Below the pieces are notes generated by a model, which saw only the letters and a program-made list of their open reading frames with translations, ran no database searches and had not been told where the DNA came from. From Rhodamnia argentea (Eukaryota; Streptophyta; Magnoliopsida; Myrtales; Myrtaceae), in contig NC_063151.1 of NCBI RefSeq assembly GCF_020921035.1, positions 26,356,934 through 26,420,933 of the forward strand: a stretch of DNA of 64,000 nucleotides, read 5' to 3'. A program made the position numbers and the translations under genes. Positions 11,947 to 23,365 of the stretch are shown piece after piece; position 1 is the stretch's first letter, and each line of letters begins with the position of its first letter.

Positions 11947-12654
11947 GGGAAAAATTACCAAAAAAGCTATAAACCTATTGCAATTGTCTCAATTCGATCC
12001 TAATTTCTTTGGCCAATTAAGTCTTAAACCTTTTACATTTGTGTCAATTCGGCACATCCAACCAATTTAGCCAGCCGATCTTGACGTGGCAATATTTTCA
12101 TATTTTTATTGCTTTTATTTCTTTTTTTTTTTTTCTTCTCTTCTTCCTTTAGCTGGTCGGGCAGCCGGCCAAAGGGGAGGGCCGTGCGAGGCTCGACCTC
12201 GTTGTCGCTGGGCAAAGCAACCTCGCCATGGCTGGGCGAGCTTGCCGAATGGCTAGAGGAAGAGGGAGAAGAACAAAAAGAAAAGAAGAAATCTGAAAAA
12301 AAAAATGCTAGAATAACTTTTCTCGATTTAGAAAAAAAAAACTTCATTTCATTTTTTCTAATAATATTTTTTAAAATTTCATTAATTGATTTGGATCCTC
12401 ATTTTGGTCAAACCGGCTGTGCAAGCTTTTACTCGAGGAGGTTCTCTTGGCCCGATGAATATCGCTTATTCTGGTGTTTATTAGTGGTGTTATACAATTG
12501 GTTATTAAAAATTATCACGTCAACACCGGTCACCCTAAGTTGGTCGGATGAACTAAATTGGTACAAATGCAAAATGTTTATAACTCAATTAGCAAAAAAA
12601 AAAAAACAATTAAGATTTAATTGGCACAAGAATATTTTTTTGGTAATTTTCTCC
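11947..12654. mobile_element. Full-length copy of palindromic repeat family A with degenerate 9-bp target duplication
   Basis: The left end GGGAAAAATTACCAAAAAAG mirrors the right end TTTTTTGGTAATTTTCTCC. The flanks are TAATTTAAC (11938-11946) and TGACTTAAC (12655-12663), 7 of 9 identical. This fits an old Mutator-like 9-bp duplication. The core (about 12150-12260) is GC-rich and enclosed by T-rich and A-rich tracts. There is no coding capacity of its own. Confidence 0.7.
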
Positions 12655-12663
12655 TGACTTAAC

Positions 12664-13940
12664 GTAAACCTCATTTTCCACCAACTTATCAACAGCAGTC
12701 TTAACCGATGAAAAAAAAAAATACAAAAAGTCATCAGAAGAAATATGACAACCTACATATTAATGAACACGCTGCATTTTAGGTTAATGGTGAAGATGGA
12801 CGAATTGGGATAGTTAATTTTGACCACTTTACAACCACAAACCACTCTACTTTTCCGCAAACTTTCACGAGCTCTGGTGCCAATGCTGGTTGAAAACTAG
12901 GGTTTGAAGCTTAGAGGAGAGTTCTGTTTACTTATAGGAAAGATTAATGGAGTTGCCAACAAGATAAGAACCCGAATTTGCACGTCCAAAACATGTCGTG
13001 CCTTGTGAGGGAAACGAGAAATATGTTAAGTTTTAACGTCGAGTGCCCTAAGCTAAGCTGAAGATGCCGTAAAAGCTCATATTTTCCCCCAAAGGGGTAG
13101 AGGGGTAGAGTTCATTCACTTTGGGACAAGAGGTGAGGCTAGTTAGGCCTATGGAGTCGTTCTTGAACACGCAAAACACAAAGAAATCTGAATCCCTCGC
13201 ATCATTTGGCCGCTCTTGTGCACTAGTGATCCCCGTGTGGTTGCAATAGCTGATAAAGAATGTTAACTTCGATCGTAATGAGGATTGTAGGATGTTGGTA
13301 TTTCTGTAAGAAGACAACTTGATAAGTAACAGACCCGAGATACGGGAAATGAATTGCTATGATGAAAAAACGCGGGCTATGGCGGGACCGTGTTCACCGT
13401 CCTAGAACCCTTAGAGACGGTGCGTAATTCTCTTCGTTTTTTTGGTGACACGCCGCGGTCAAAGTTAGGACTAAAGGGCATTGAATTGCTGCCTTGTGTC
13501 GAGAGATTTTACTGGTGCCACAGTGCCTTTTGCCCCGCTATTAGGAACTTAATCATATGGTTCGCTCAATTTGTAAAAAGTCTTCTCGGCGCCTAAATTA
13601 GATCTGACGACGGAAACAGAAATTAGATCGGGACATCGTCAGTCATCCCAATCAAATTGATTCCCAAAATCTTGGGCATCTCCAGCTTTCGAGATTTGAA
13701 CAACGCCTATCGGACAACACGGCCATCGCATTGGTACAGTTGGCGCATGACTTGTCCCAAAAATTACAAAAAAGACAGCTTAGAGAAGTGATAATGATGT
13801 GTGGTCCCATTACCCAGATATTTCTGATGGTATGTACTATATCGACAGATTAGACACCTAATCGAACGTGCAAAAATTTGATTGATATTGGACTAAGAAA
13901 AGAATCATGGGAAAAACGAAAGCATTTTTTGTCGGAATAC
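12664..13940. other. Intergenic region, nothing supported
   Basis: There are no frames with recognisable domains or splice-linked exons. Composition is mixed and I see no repeat arms of the abundant families until 13941. Confidence 0.35.
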
Positions 13941-15907
13941 TTACAAAAAAAAAAAAGTCATAAACCTAATACAATTACGTCATTCAATCATAATTTTTTT
14001 TATCAATTGAGTCCCAAATTTTTTGTAATTGTGCTAATTCAATCCATTTGACAGACCAATACTGACGAAAATAATTTATAATAATATTTTAATATATTTT
14101 TAGTTTTTAATTATTTTTAGTACATTTTTATGTCTTTTTTTCTTTTTCTATTTTTTTAGTGCTGGCAGGAGTCTGCCGGCCACTAAGGAGGGCCTATGAG
14201 CCCTCGCCGGCCACCGGGCGAGGGTCGCGACCATTGCCAACAACCAACGAGCCTTTGGCCGGCCACTGGACGAGGGCGGCAACCCTCCCCAATAGCCGGC
14301 AAGCCTTCGGGTGGCCCTAACCACAAAAAAGAAAGAAACAAAAAAGACAGGAAAAATTATTAAAAAAAAGGGCAAATGCCACCAAAAACCCTGAACTATG
14401 CTCATTGTGACACATTTACCCCAAACTTTTTTTTGTAACACTAAAAATCCCAAATTTCTATCATAGTGACACATCTACCCTCTATTAGGGTTCCGTTAAA
14501 AATCTCCGTTAAAATCTGATGGGGCAATGACGTGGCGCCACATCAAATTTTTTTAAAAAAACGAAAATTGAAAAATACTTTTCATCGTTATAGTTACTGT
14601 TCATCGCCACTGTTCATCGTCTTCAACCTCGCATCCCTCGGCCAAAGCTCTTCTAGAGCTCGTTCACCGCTACCCACCGCGTCGATGGCGCCATTGGAGG
14701 GGGCGACCGGGCTAGGTGGCCGGGCTCCTAGCCCCATGCAAGGGTCGCGAGGCTTGCCAAGATCTGGGCGAGATTTCGCGAACTTAGCTTGGCCTCGAGC
14801 TATTTCTTTCCTTTTACTCATACCTTGTTGGAGGTGAATCTCGATGAGACTTGCCCAAATCGAGTTGTTCAACAACTTGTTGGAGGTGAATCGACGAGGT
14901 GATGAGCGGGCGGGGATCTAGAAAAGCTGGAGCACCCGTTCGACAAGAAGCGGCGGATCCTCCTGGTCCAAGAACTTCTCTCTCCGTCCGCTAAGTCGAT
15001 GCCCCTCTTCCCCTCAACGAAGAGGACGACGATGCACCCGATCATTGCGAAGGGGACGACGGCGGTAGCGACGAGACGGCGAGAAAGGCAAGGCCATCGC
15101 GAGTTGCCATGGGAGGGGACTGTTCAAGTCCTCGGCCGCTTCGCACCGTGATCTACACGAGGAGGATGAGGGAAGACGACAAGGAGAAGGAAAAGATGGA
15201 GGAAATCAAGTCGGTGCTTGGCTTCTCTAACCCTAAGGTGAGGTTTTGGATTTTTTTTCGGAAGGTTTTGGATTTGGTTTTCGATAATGGTTGGAGGTGC
15301 GATTTTGCGTCGTTTGATTGCCTAGGGCTAGCGAGGCCTCATCCGGGGTTGGTCAGCGCCAGCCACCCTAACCCATGGCCGGCGACCTCTGCCGCCCCCT
15401 CCGGCAATAGCGCCTCATCGACCACAATGGGCTGTGGTGAACGAGCTCCGGGAAAGCTTTGGCCGAGGGATGAGAGGTTGAAGACGATGAACAGTGGCGA
15501 TGAACAGTACCTATAATGATGAACTGTATTTTTAAATTTTGGTTTTAAAAAAAAAATTTGATGTGGCGCCACGTCATTGCCACATCAGATTTTAACGGAG
15601 ATTTTTAACGGAACCCTAATAGAGGGTAGATGTGTCACTATGATAGAAGTTTGGGATTTTTAGTATCACAAAAAAAAATTTGGGATAAATGTGTCACAAT
15701 GGGCATAATTTAGGATTTTTTATGGCATTTGCCCTTAAAAAAATAACAAAAAACTAGAACAATATTTTTAAAAATGTTAAAAAAATGCTAAAAAATAGTT
15801 CATGTCAGTGCTGGCCCGCCAAATATATTGAATTGGTAGAATTGTAAAAGGCTTAAGACTAAATTTACATAATTATAATAGGTTTAGGATTTTTTTAGTA
15901 ATTTTCC
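13941..15907. mobile_element. Palindromic repeat family A copy split by a nested element
   Basis: The left arm (TTACAAAAAAAAAAAAGTCA, then TAAACCTAATACAATTACG) and GC-rich core run from 13941 to about 14340. The right arm resumes at about 15745 and ends with GGTTTAGGATTTTTTTAGTA and ATTTTCC near 15907. Everything from 14370 to 15734 belongs to a later insertion, so the host element was originally about 0.6 kb. Confidence 0.65.
14370..15734. mobile_element. Mutator-like non-autonomous element (family B), nested, possible Pack-MULE
   Basis: The terminal inverted repeats start GGGCAAATGCC on both sides. They extend for over 150 bp, including TGACACATTTA, GGGTTCCGTTAAAAATCTCC and TGTGGCGCCACGTCA-type blocks. 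The A-rich flanks TTAAAAAAA(A) on the left and TTAAAAAAA at 15735-15743 fit a 9-bp duplication. Between the arms lies about 0.9 kb of GC-rich unique sequence. Within it an ATG frame from 15109 is highly charged (RRMREDDKEKEKMEEIK) and reaches an AAG|GTGAGG-type splice donor at about 15237. This suggests a captured gene 5' end, but no product is recognised. Confidence 0.75.
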
Positions 15908-16747
15908 TTTTTTATCGGCTTAAATCTCCAACAAAACGAGCACGGACTTGTTAAAAACGTATATTCAGATTATATGTAGATTTAGTGTTTCTGTAGTATC
16001 AAATTTTCGCATCTCCGCGATAGAACTAGAACAACTTGTGTAGCTTCAAGATGCGTGTTCGATTCCGTCGCACTTTTTATATGGAACGGTGCAAAAGCTC
16101 TGCGTACGTGTTCTATCTCGTTCTAGGACCGGACAACTCCGATTAAATTAACGGGAAACCCCGCCTCGCCCTATAGGATTTGAGCTTGATTTCTGATGTT
16201 GACTGAGAAAATATTGGGCGCTCGAGGAGTGCCGGCACATCTCTAAAGAACTCCACCCAGAAATCGACACCTGGCAACGCGTGGAGAAACGTAGGAGATG
16301 CAAATCTTGTCTGACTAGCTTGTACGATTCGTTGAAGCGGGAAAGGCAGCATCAATGGTTCATATGCTGGTTTTTCTTCCTTAGAGCAGGAAGACGACTC
16401 AAGTTTTTCCAAAAGCAAAGATCGACGGCGAAGTGGAAATCGTGCGGGGTCGCCATATTTATTTGTTCATTGATAATCTCGTGATTATATTGAGGGCACG
16501 ACATAATGCGTGACCCCGTGGGATTAAACTTGGTTTTGGTATCGCGATGGTGACATTTCAATGCTTCCGTTTTCCCGGGTCTGGTGGTCGGTCATATCTT
16601 TTGTGGACAGTCCGACGGAGTGTCCCAAAAGACGCACAAAAGGGAAAGAAAATGAACAATCGACGGCAAGAGAATGTAAATACAAAGGGTGTACCGGAGA
16701 GCCCGTGGATGAAACTTGCGGACCTTGCAAGGTCTTCACGGTCAACT
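15908..16747. other. Intergenic region, nothing supported
   Basis: Short overlapping open frames occur on both strands at 16143-16777. None shows a domain I recognise and the two strands are equally open, so I do not call a gene. Confidence 0.35.
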
Positions 16748-17608
16748 AGGGCGCGCATGGTAACATTTCAGAAGTAGAATTTCTGCTCTAGAAGTGTTTC
16801 TAGAGTAGAAATCCATTCGGTTACGTAATTTCATTGTTCTATTTTTGAAGTAATTTTTTGCTTCAGAAGTTATTTTTTAGTAGCTTCCAGAAGTTTAAAA
16901 AAAAAAAAAATACTTCTCCCCAAAAGTAAATTTTTGTTTTCACCCTCAGCTCTTCCCTTTTTCCTCTTCCCATTACGGGATGCGCCTCTCTCTGTACACT
17001 TTCTGTACTCACTCCCAATTGCGAAGCTCTCTGTACTCACTTCCAATCACGCCTTCGCCTCCGCCGGGGCCTCCCAGAGCTGCTGATTCCGATTCGCGTG
17101 ACCAACAAGCTCAAGGAACCATTGATCCCCTTCTTTGTTCGTCGTCTGGGTCCAACAAACTCGACCTGAATCTTCAACACGCGCTTCGCTCCCATTATTG
17201 CTAAGGTCTCTCCCTCTTAGCTCCCAACCACGCCACCTCGTCAACTTCCGTCGTCGGCTTTTGGAGATCCATCGGCAGCTCCGATCCATCATTTGCGTCC
17301 GAGGAACTCAGATCTGCTGGAGGTTAAGGTTTTCTCCCTCTCTCGTGTTTGTGCTGGATTTATCAATTGTTGAATTCGATTTTAGGGTTTCATGAGATAA
17401 AAATGTTGATTAAATCCCACCGATATTAGACCCGTCCTCAACGACCACTCACTAATCAGCATACAGAGAAAGCTTGTCGTTGTGTATGGTAATGACATGA
17501 TCCAGAAGCCGAAATTTTGTTCTGTTATCAAAGGCCTTTCTCTTATCAGACACCAATTTCTGGAGCAGAATTTGATTTCTGAAGCAAAAGGATTGCCATG
17601 CGCACCCT
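16748..17608. mobile_element. Inverted-repeat DNA element, possibly hAT-like
   Basis: The left end AGGGCGCGCATGGTAACA mirrors the right end (reverse complement AGGGTGCGCATGGCAATC). Inner arms carry TTTCAGAAGTAGAATTTCTG and the inverted TTCTGGAGCAGAATTTGATT. The interior (16950-17390) is CT-rich and resembles a gene leader. No target duplication was found, so the superfamily is uncertain. Confidence 0.55.
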
Positions 17609-17630
17609 TAGCTTCCAATGTGGGTATTAG

Positions 17631-18216
17631 TAGAGGTGAGCAAATCGGACCGCCCGAACCGGGACTACCGGGACTGGTGATCTAGTTCTTGGTTCTAGAG
17701 GGAGCGGTCCGGTTCCCGGTTCTAGGGTCCGCCAAGACCGAACCGCCCGGACCGGACTGGTCAAATTTTTTTTTATTTTGATCAAGAAAACTCCATGCTC
17801 ATGAAATTTTCTCGATCTTGCCTTTTTGGTCCCCAAACGAAATCTCCAACTCGATCTTGCCTCAGCTGGTTCCTAGGCCGTTTTTTACCCGAAGGGAGAT
17901 TGTTTCTGCTTGAATCCCATGTGCATTTTGGAAACAATCTTGCAAAAAGTTATCAGCTTTGCCTTAAAAGACCCGTTTTAGGAAATGAACTCGAAATTTT
18001 TTTATGTCCAGCCTCTATATTTGTTGGACCGAAACCGTCCAGGAATGGTGCATTTTTTTTTTTATGTGTCCAATCCAATAGAACCATCGGGAAATTGGAC
18101 CGAACCGGTGGTCCAATTCCCGGTTCTGGAAAATTGAGAACCGGGACCACCGGTCCAATTTTCGATTCTTGAGGGGAATCGGATCGGACCGGAAACCGAT
18201 CACCCATAGGCCCCTA
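17631..18216. mobile_element. Dispersed element rich in CCGGTTCCCGGTT-type inverted repeats
   Basis: It opens with GTAGAGGTGAGCAAATCGGA and closes with GGAAACCGATCACCC. The arms contain many GGTTCCCGGTTCTAG and GAACCGGGACCACCGG blocks. GGTATTA occurs just outside both ends. It has the same end style as the element at 35985-36600, so the two are likely one family. Confidence 0.5.
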
Positions 18217-19544
18217 GGTATTAGAGCATGCAGAATATATTTCAAAGTTCAAAATTTTGAAACGGGTCGTACAACCCCATAACCACCGTGATCCCTGCAT
18301 CATAGGGGTGATCGATTCCCCTAGTTTCTCTCTAATTGACCGTGTGGCTTCAAGTGTTTTGTGTGTGCGTCTCTCTCTCTTGCGTTCACTAGGTCGCCGC
18401 CTTGTCTACCACCTCAGTTTGAGGTCGCGAACCAAATTTAAGGTAACGGAAACCACGAATGACCTTGACCCGAGCTCGTCGGCCACTGTTGCAGCGACCT
18501 CGACCGGGGTTCGTGGATGGACTCCGGTGGCGGCTTGTGTGCGTGTGTGAAAAGAGAGAGAAGAGGTGGAGTGAAAGAAGCAGTGGCGTGCATAACGAAG
18601 GCTTTCAAGGTTGGAGAGTTTGAGCCAAAAGAAAAAGAACCTCCGAAAATCGAAAGACAGCACTTTCGATTCGGGTCAGATGAGGTTCGGGGTTCTGGTT
18701 GGGTCACGAAAATCAATACAGAACTGTTGACAATCCTACGACATAGGGACACGGTCGTATGAGAAATGCCTTGCATGGTTGGATTACATAGGCTAATCGC
18801 GTTTTCCAATCTCATTACTCAAGTCCCCGCCGAAAATGACTCGATAGAACCTTGGTTGTGCATCGTGATTGGTTTTATCTAGTTCGTAATGAAATGTTAT
18901 CATAACCAAACTTTCCGGACTCAACCCTAAAGTCAAAATCATAAATTACACCGGCGGGCGTTGGATAACTATAGGAATTGTACGTGAGATGTTCGTTCGG
19001 TAGATGTTTTACCAGCAATGACGTGGGGTGGGCTTGAGACTAATATGAATATGTAGAAATTTACCCGAGTGATTTATCGACTTTATCTGATTAAATTACA
19101 AATTGGTTTTGAGTTACCAACATTTATTTATTTATTAATATATTATCAACCTTTGGCATCTTTTATGAACTTTTATTTATCATTTTTACAAGCATCTTTC
19201 ATTTATCAACACTTATACGGATTTACTAGCTTTTCTTTTATTAAATTACCAATTAATTTTTGTTCATCATGAGTTATTTACCGACGTTTATTTGCTTTTT
19301 CCTTAAAAATCATCAAAATTTATATTTAGTTACCAACATTTACTTGTGTTACTTACTGACCAATTAAATTGGTTGACTCCTTTTGAAACACCACTCTTGA
19401 TTGCAGTTACCAATTTTTCTTCGATTAAGATGTTGTCGACTAACTTTGCGATACTAGCTCTTGTTTGTCATTGTTACCGACGTTGAGATGGTTTCTGTTA
19501 TGCCAACCTCTCTTTATTTGTGATAATAAAAAATCGGAAAAAGA
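18217..19544. other. Intergenic region, nothing supported
   Basis: Open frames at about 18257-18815 run on both strands without recognisable domains. From about 19050 the sequence is strongly AT-rich with repeated TTACCAAC/TTATC text. Confidence 0.35.
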
Positions 19545-19959
19545 CGGTGGGACGGTCAAATTCTGTCCACAAAAGCTTTTGGTGAAACCGGATCACTTCC
19601 TGATCCGGTTTCGCCCTTTTGACCTTCCAATTTTTTTTTTTATTTTTTTTTACTTTTATAAATTATAACCAAGTGATCGTGCAATCCGGTATAATCTCAA
19701 ACGTAGACCCACATATCATCACTATGTGTTTTGCATAAAACACTCATTAATCGAGAGATCGCATGGCCATTTGATTTGCAATCAAGAAAGAATCGGGTAT
19801 TTTCATTCATTGATAGTGCTTATTATAATTTTATCTTCTAATTTTAGCTTGTAATAAACACACATAAAAGTAAAAAGAAAAAAAGAAAAGAAATGGGGAG
19901 TCCAAGTAGTTTCAAAGCACAAATTTCGTTTGTGGTCATAATTTGACTGTCCCACCGTC
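19545..19959. mobile_element. Putative short inverted-repeat element with a strong internal hairpin
   Basis: GACGGTGGGACGGTCAAATT at the left mirrors AATTTGACTGTCCCACCGTC at the right with one mismatch over 20 bp. Close to the left end, 19581-19615 forms a separate hairpin (arm GGTGAAACCGGATCA, 5-base loop, 14 of 15 paired). No clear target duplication. Confidence 0.5.
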
Positions 19960-20269
19960 AGAAATGGTGGGACGGTCATGCTAGCTCCATCCTAAAAAAT
20001 CCCTTATACGTTATACACTTTTGTTTACCTTTCTTAGAACACCTTAATTTCAAACTATTAGCTGAAATTGCGAACTTTCATTTGAGTGATTTACCAACTT
20101 TTCTTCGGTCAATTTATCCACTAATTTTGGGTAATCAATTTTCATTGAATTGTTAACCAATGTTTAATTTACTATTCTTTTAAATCATACCGATTAAATT
20201 GCCACTTTTAGAAATTACTAACCTATAATTGCCACTTTTAAAAAAAAATCATACTCGTTTCATAGCTCT

Positions 20270-20875
20270 TGCCAAGTTTTTAAAAAAATTGTCCAAGCAA
20301 TCCTAAACCAATTGCACTTTGAGCAATTCCATCCTAAACCTTGTCACTGTATCATTTGACTTCTAAACATTTTAACAATTTATCAATTTAGTCATTCCGG
20401 ACTTTTTTCACCATAAATTGCTGACATGGACATTAGTTGTCCTACATTACAATGTTCAAGTGAAAGTATTTTGAATCTTATATTAATTCTTTTCGTTTCT
20501 TTTCTTTCTTTTTTTAATTGTTAAGGACCGGCAGCCTTGGCCGATGCTCGGCAAGAGCTCACTACCCTCACACATGACTGGGGAGGGCGAGGGTCGCGGC
20601 CCTTGCCCAATAGTTGGCTAGGGTCACTAGGCCTTAGCCGGTGGTCGAAGCCCCATTGGCGGTCATTGACAATAAAAAAATAATAAAAATTAAAATTGAA
20701 AATCCTAATAAAATTCACATCAACATCAATTATGCCACATAAAATGGACAACATCTACGTTAGCAACTAAATTGGCAAATTGTCAAAAAATTTAAGATCC
20801 AAATGACACAATTACAATGTTTAGGACAGAATTGATAGAAGTGCAATAAGTTTAGGGTTTTTTGGACCTTATAGA
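20270..20875. mobile_element. Copy of palindromic repeat family A
   Basis: The left arm reads CCTAAACCAATTGCACTTTG and CATCCTAAACCTTGTCAC; the right arm reads ACAATTACAATGTTTAGGAC and GTTTAGGGTTTTTTGGAC. The GC core (about 20525-20660) shows GAGGGCGAGGGTCGCGGCCC. Ends are diverged. Confidence 0.6.
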
Positions 20876-21559
20876 TTCTTCGAGGACAACTAGAAATGTA
20901 GCAAAATGTCTAATTCTCGAAGATAAATCTGTTTGTTTCGTGAAACTCAAACTTTAAAGGGACACTAAAACAGAGGGCATACAAATTTCTCTGTCAGACA
21001 TAATTAGTTAAGCAGTCCTCACCTTCGTGACCTTTTATTAGCACGTAGTACATGTTCATTCGAATCCCAAGACAAGAAAAGACGCAAACAAAACAAAACA
21101 AAAAAACGTGGTACATGTTTGTAACATCACGACATTACTTTGATTACGAGCCCATATCACGGTCAAGAGAAGAGGCCCTGGGCACTATTCGTTCAGGATG
21201 AGCTCCATTTCATCTGATTTATTTTCTAGGGTTAGGATAATAACCTCAACAAGGACATGCATGCGCACGTAGACAACAGTTACATGTTTGCATGGAATTA
21301 TCTACGTAAAAAGGACATCCGTACATGGCATAGCAACATAACATACTATAGAATAGAGGGCCAACCTCCAAATATGTCTCGAGTTCTAATGAATCAAATA
21401 CAAATGCTCATCAATCAAACATAACCAACCCTAGATACCCAACACATTAACCAAATTCAACAAATTAGAGCAATATAAACTAAACAACCATGACGGAATG
21501 ACGAGTGGAAACAAATTAATCAACTACTTGAGTCCCCTAAACACCAAATCCTCCTGACG
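20876..21559. other. 3' flank of the phytocyanin gene
   Basis: No gene is seen. The part next to 21560 is probably the 3' UTR of the minus-strand phytocyanin gene. The rest is AT-rich spacer. Confidence 0.4.
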
Positions 21560-22624
21560 CTAATGATAAAAACGCATCCTAGCTGCAAAAGTAGCCATGG
21601 CCAATCGACTCATGAGAACGGCAACCGCAGCTGGTGAGGTCCCCCTTGCTGCTCCTGAGGAAGCACTAGAGAGTGGGGAGGCATAAGGAGAAAGGCCACC
21701 CACGCCAGCCTCCGGAGCACTGGCGATGGAGGGAGGAGCGGAGCGAGGGATCCGGTGAGGAGACATCACGTCGACGATCAAGCGCTGGCCGTTCTTGCAG
21801 TGATTGGCCGTCCCGCTTATGAAGTAAAAGAAACCGGGCTTGTCGAGAGTGAATGTGCTGTTCCCGTTGTCGAAGGCAGTGACGGGGTCGCTCGCCTTGC
21901 AGTGGTAGTAGCTCCATTTGTCCACCACCAGGACCGAGTCGTTCTTGTACTCGAAATCTTCAAATTATGGAGAAATCGATCGATCAACAACGAAGCTATT
22001 CCTAACCTCCACCGAACTATAGAGGCAATAGCTCCATACTTACTCACGTGCTACTCATTTTATCATAAAGACTCCGACAAAACGAACTTTCGACTGAAAA
22101 CGCTCGGGCGAGGAGCATTCTTTTCTGGAGTTCTAAATTGTTATAGCCATTTGTCAGGATTTCACACCAAAGTTTGCATCTTTTCTAGCGATAACAAGTG
22201 AGATCTATGGAACAAAATTTTCGTCCCTCCAGGTAATGCATATGGTAAGTACATTTGAAAGCCCATCGCCAAATTTGCATGATCAAGAGTTAGGATTAGC
22301 TTTTGACAACCCTAGCTTTAACATCTGAAAATTCACACGGATTCTTCTATAATCAAATCTCTGTCGTTTAACTAAACAAAGAGCAGCGAAGAGAAAAGAC
22401 TCACTGAGAGAATCTCCGACGTGGAACCTGTTCCTCGTAGCCCAGTCAGAGTACAGTGAGGAGTTGAGCTCAGCAGGTTCATGCCAACCTTCACCATCAC
22501 CCACCCTGAATTCCCTCGCAGCTTCAACCTTCGCCTTCATGGAGACTCCACCGAGAAGAACAAGAGCGGCGAAAACGGCGGCGACCCAGTTGCAGAGTCC
22601 CCAAACAGACGCCATTTTTCGCAT
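21560..22624 (-). CDS. Early nodulin-like protein (phytocyanin domain, copper ligands lost)
   Basis: Two exons, 22624-22405 and 21957-21560, joined across a GTGAGT...AG intron; the product is 205 residues. Residues 1 to about 36 form a signal peptide with a hydrophobic core (VAAVFAALVLLGG). The plastocyanin-like domain follows (about 38-137: FRVGDGEGW, GDSLNFEY, then Cys93 and Cys127, which should pair as the disulfide). Of the type 1 copper ligands, the first His is replaced by the NDSV segment and the Cys by Ser121; His126 and Gln131 remain. That is the pattern of early nodulin-like proteins, which are extracellular or membrane-anchored and not redox-active. A Ser/Pro/Ala-rich tail (141-182) ends in a short hydrophobic stretch that could be a weak GPI signal. 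Met4 (22615) is an alternative start. Intron placement inside the domain is normal for phytocyanins. Confidence 0.92.
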
Positions 22625-22720
22625 GATTCTTGCACGAACTGGACGAAAGAAGAACACCGGTAGAAGCAACGTGCATGAGAGTTTCGTCCGTTTGGAGCGA
22701 GCGAAAGGAGAGGAGGTGGT

Positions 22721-22727
22721 TTTTATA
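22721..22727 (-). promoter_or_regulatory. TATA box of the phytocyanin gene
   Basis: TATAAAA on the minus strand, about 100 bp before the ATG at 22624, in a GC-richer context. Position and sequence fit a core promoter. Confidence 0.6.
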
Positions 22728-22734
22728 AGCAGGT

Positions 22735-23082
22735 TCGGTTTTGTTTTTATCTCTCTGACGAACGTGGAAGTGGGAGCGGGGACGTGGCGGCTAATGGCGG
22801 TTAATCGTGGGAGGGTGGTGGTCAGAGTCAGCTTCGCCAGTCAAGGAGTGAGGAGGAAGTTTCATTTTTTTTTTTTGTCCACGTGTCCTTCCATGAGGTG
22901 AACGGAAACGACGGGGCGTTTCTAGCGGCAGTGCTGAGCTGGTCATTGATGGGCCGGGCCACGCCCCCGCCCGTGGGCCACGGGCACGGCAGGTGGGCCC
23001 TGGATGGCCCACGATGAAGGCCCGTAACGCGGCTCCTGTGTTGGGTCGAGCCCGCAAATGAGAAGTAGGTTCGGGATTGGAG
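22735..23082. other. Upstream region of the phytocyanin gene
   Basis: GC-rich with GGGCC-type words (about 22950-23030, for example GGTGGGCC and GGGCCACGCCC). Similar words occur in many plant promoters. No gene is seen. Confidence 0.35.
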
Positions 23083-23092
23083 AAGAACAGAG

Positions 23093-23355
23093 TTTTTTTT
23101 TTTTTTTTAAATACCAAAAATCTCATTAACTCAAAGTAAGTTTGTGAAAATAGAAACTAAAATACCCAACATAGGTTTTGAGAGATACGACACCCATTTA
23201 ATGGGGAGCTCTTGTTTTTTTCGCTCGGCCTTTGCCACCCAATCGGCTGGTTTGTTCGCCACTCTTGGACAATGGGTCAAGCGTGCAAAATTGAGACGGG
23301 CCAACTTCATTTTGCTAACATCGGTGCAAGCCCTAATGTCCCATGGACCTTGTAA
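23093..23355 (-). mobile_element. 5'-truncated LINE: RNase H tail, poly(A) and target-site duplication
   Basis: On the minus strand an open frame reads into a conserved non-LTR retrotransposon ending: NFARLTHCPRVANKPADWVA is the C-terminal edge of a plant LINE RNase H domain, and the frame stops at about 23131. Downstream comes AATGAGATTTTTGGTATTT and a poly(A) run (on the plus strand T at 23093-23108). AAGAACAGAG occurs on both sides, at 23083-23092 and 23356-23365, as the target duplication. Only the last 263 bp or so of the element were inserted, the usual result of abortive reverse transcription. The intact frame and exact duplication indicate a recent event. Confidence 0.85.
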
Positions 23356-23365
23356 AAGAACAGAG

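Noticed and set aside
16020..16080. GTGTTCGATTCCGTCGCA as a possible tRNA T-arm
   Set aside because: Flanking sequence does not fold into a tRNA; could be a decayed SINE, but not supportable.
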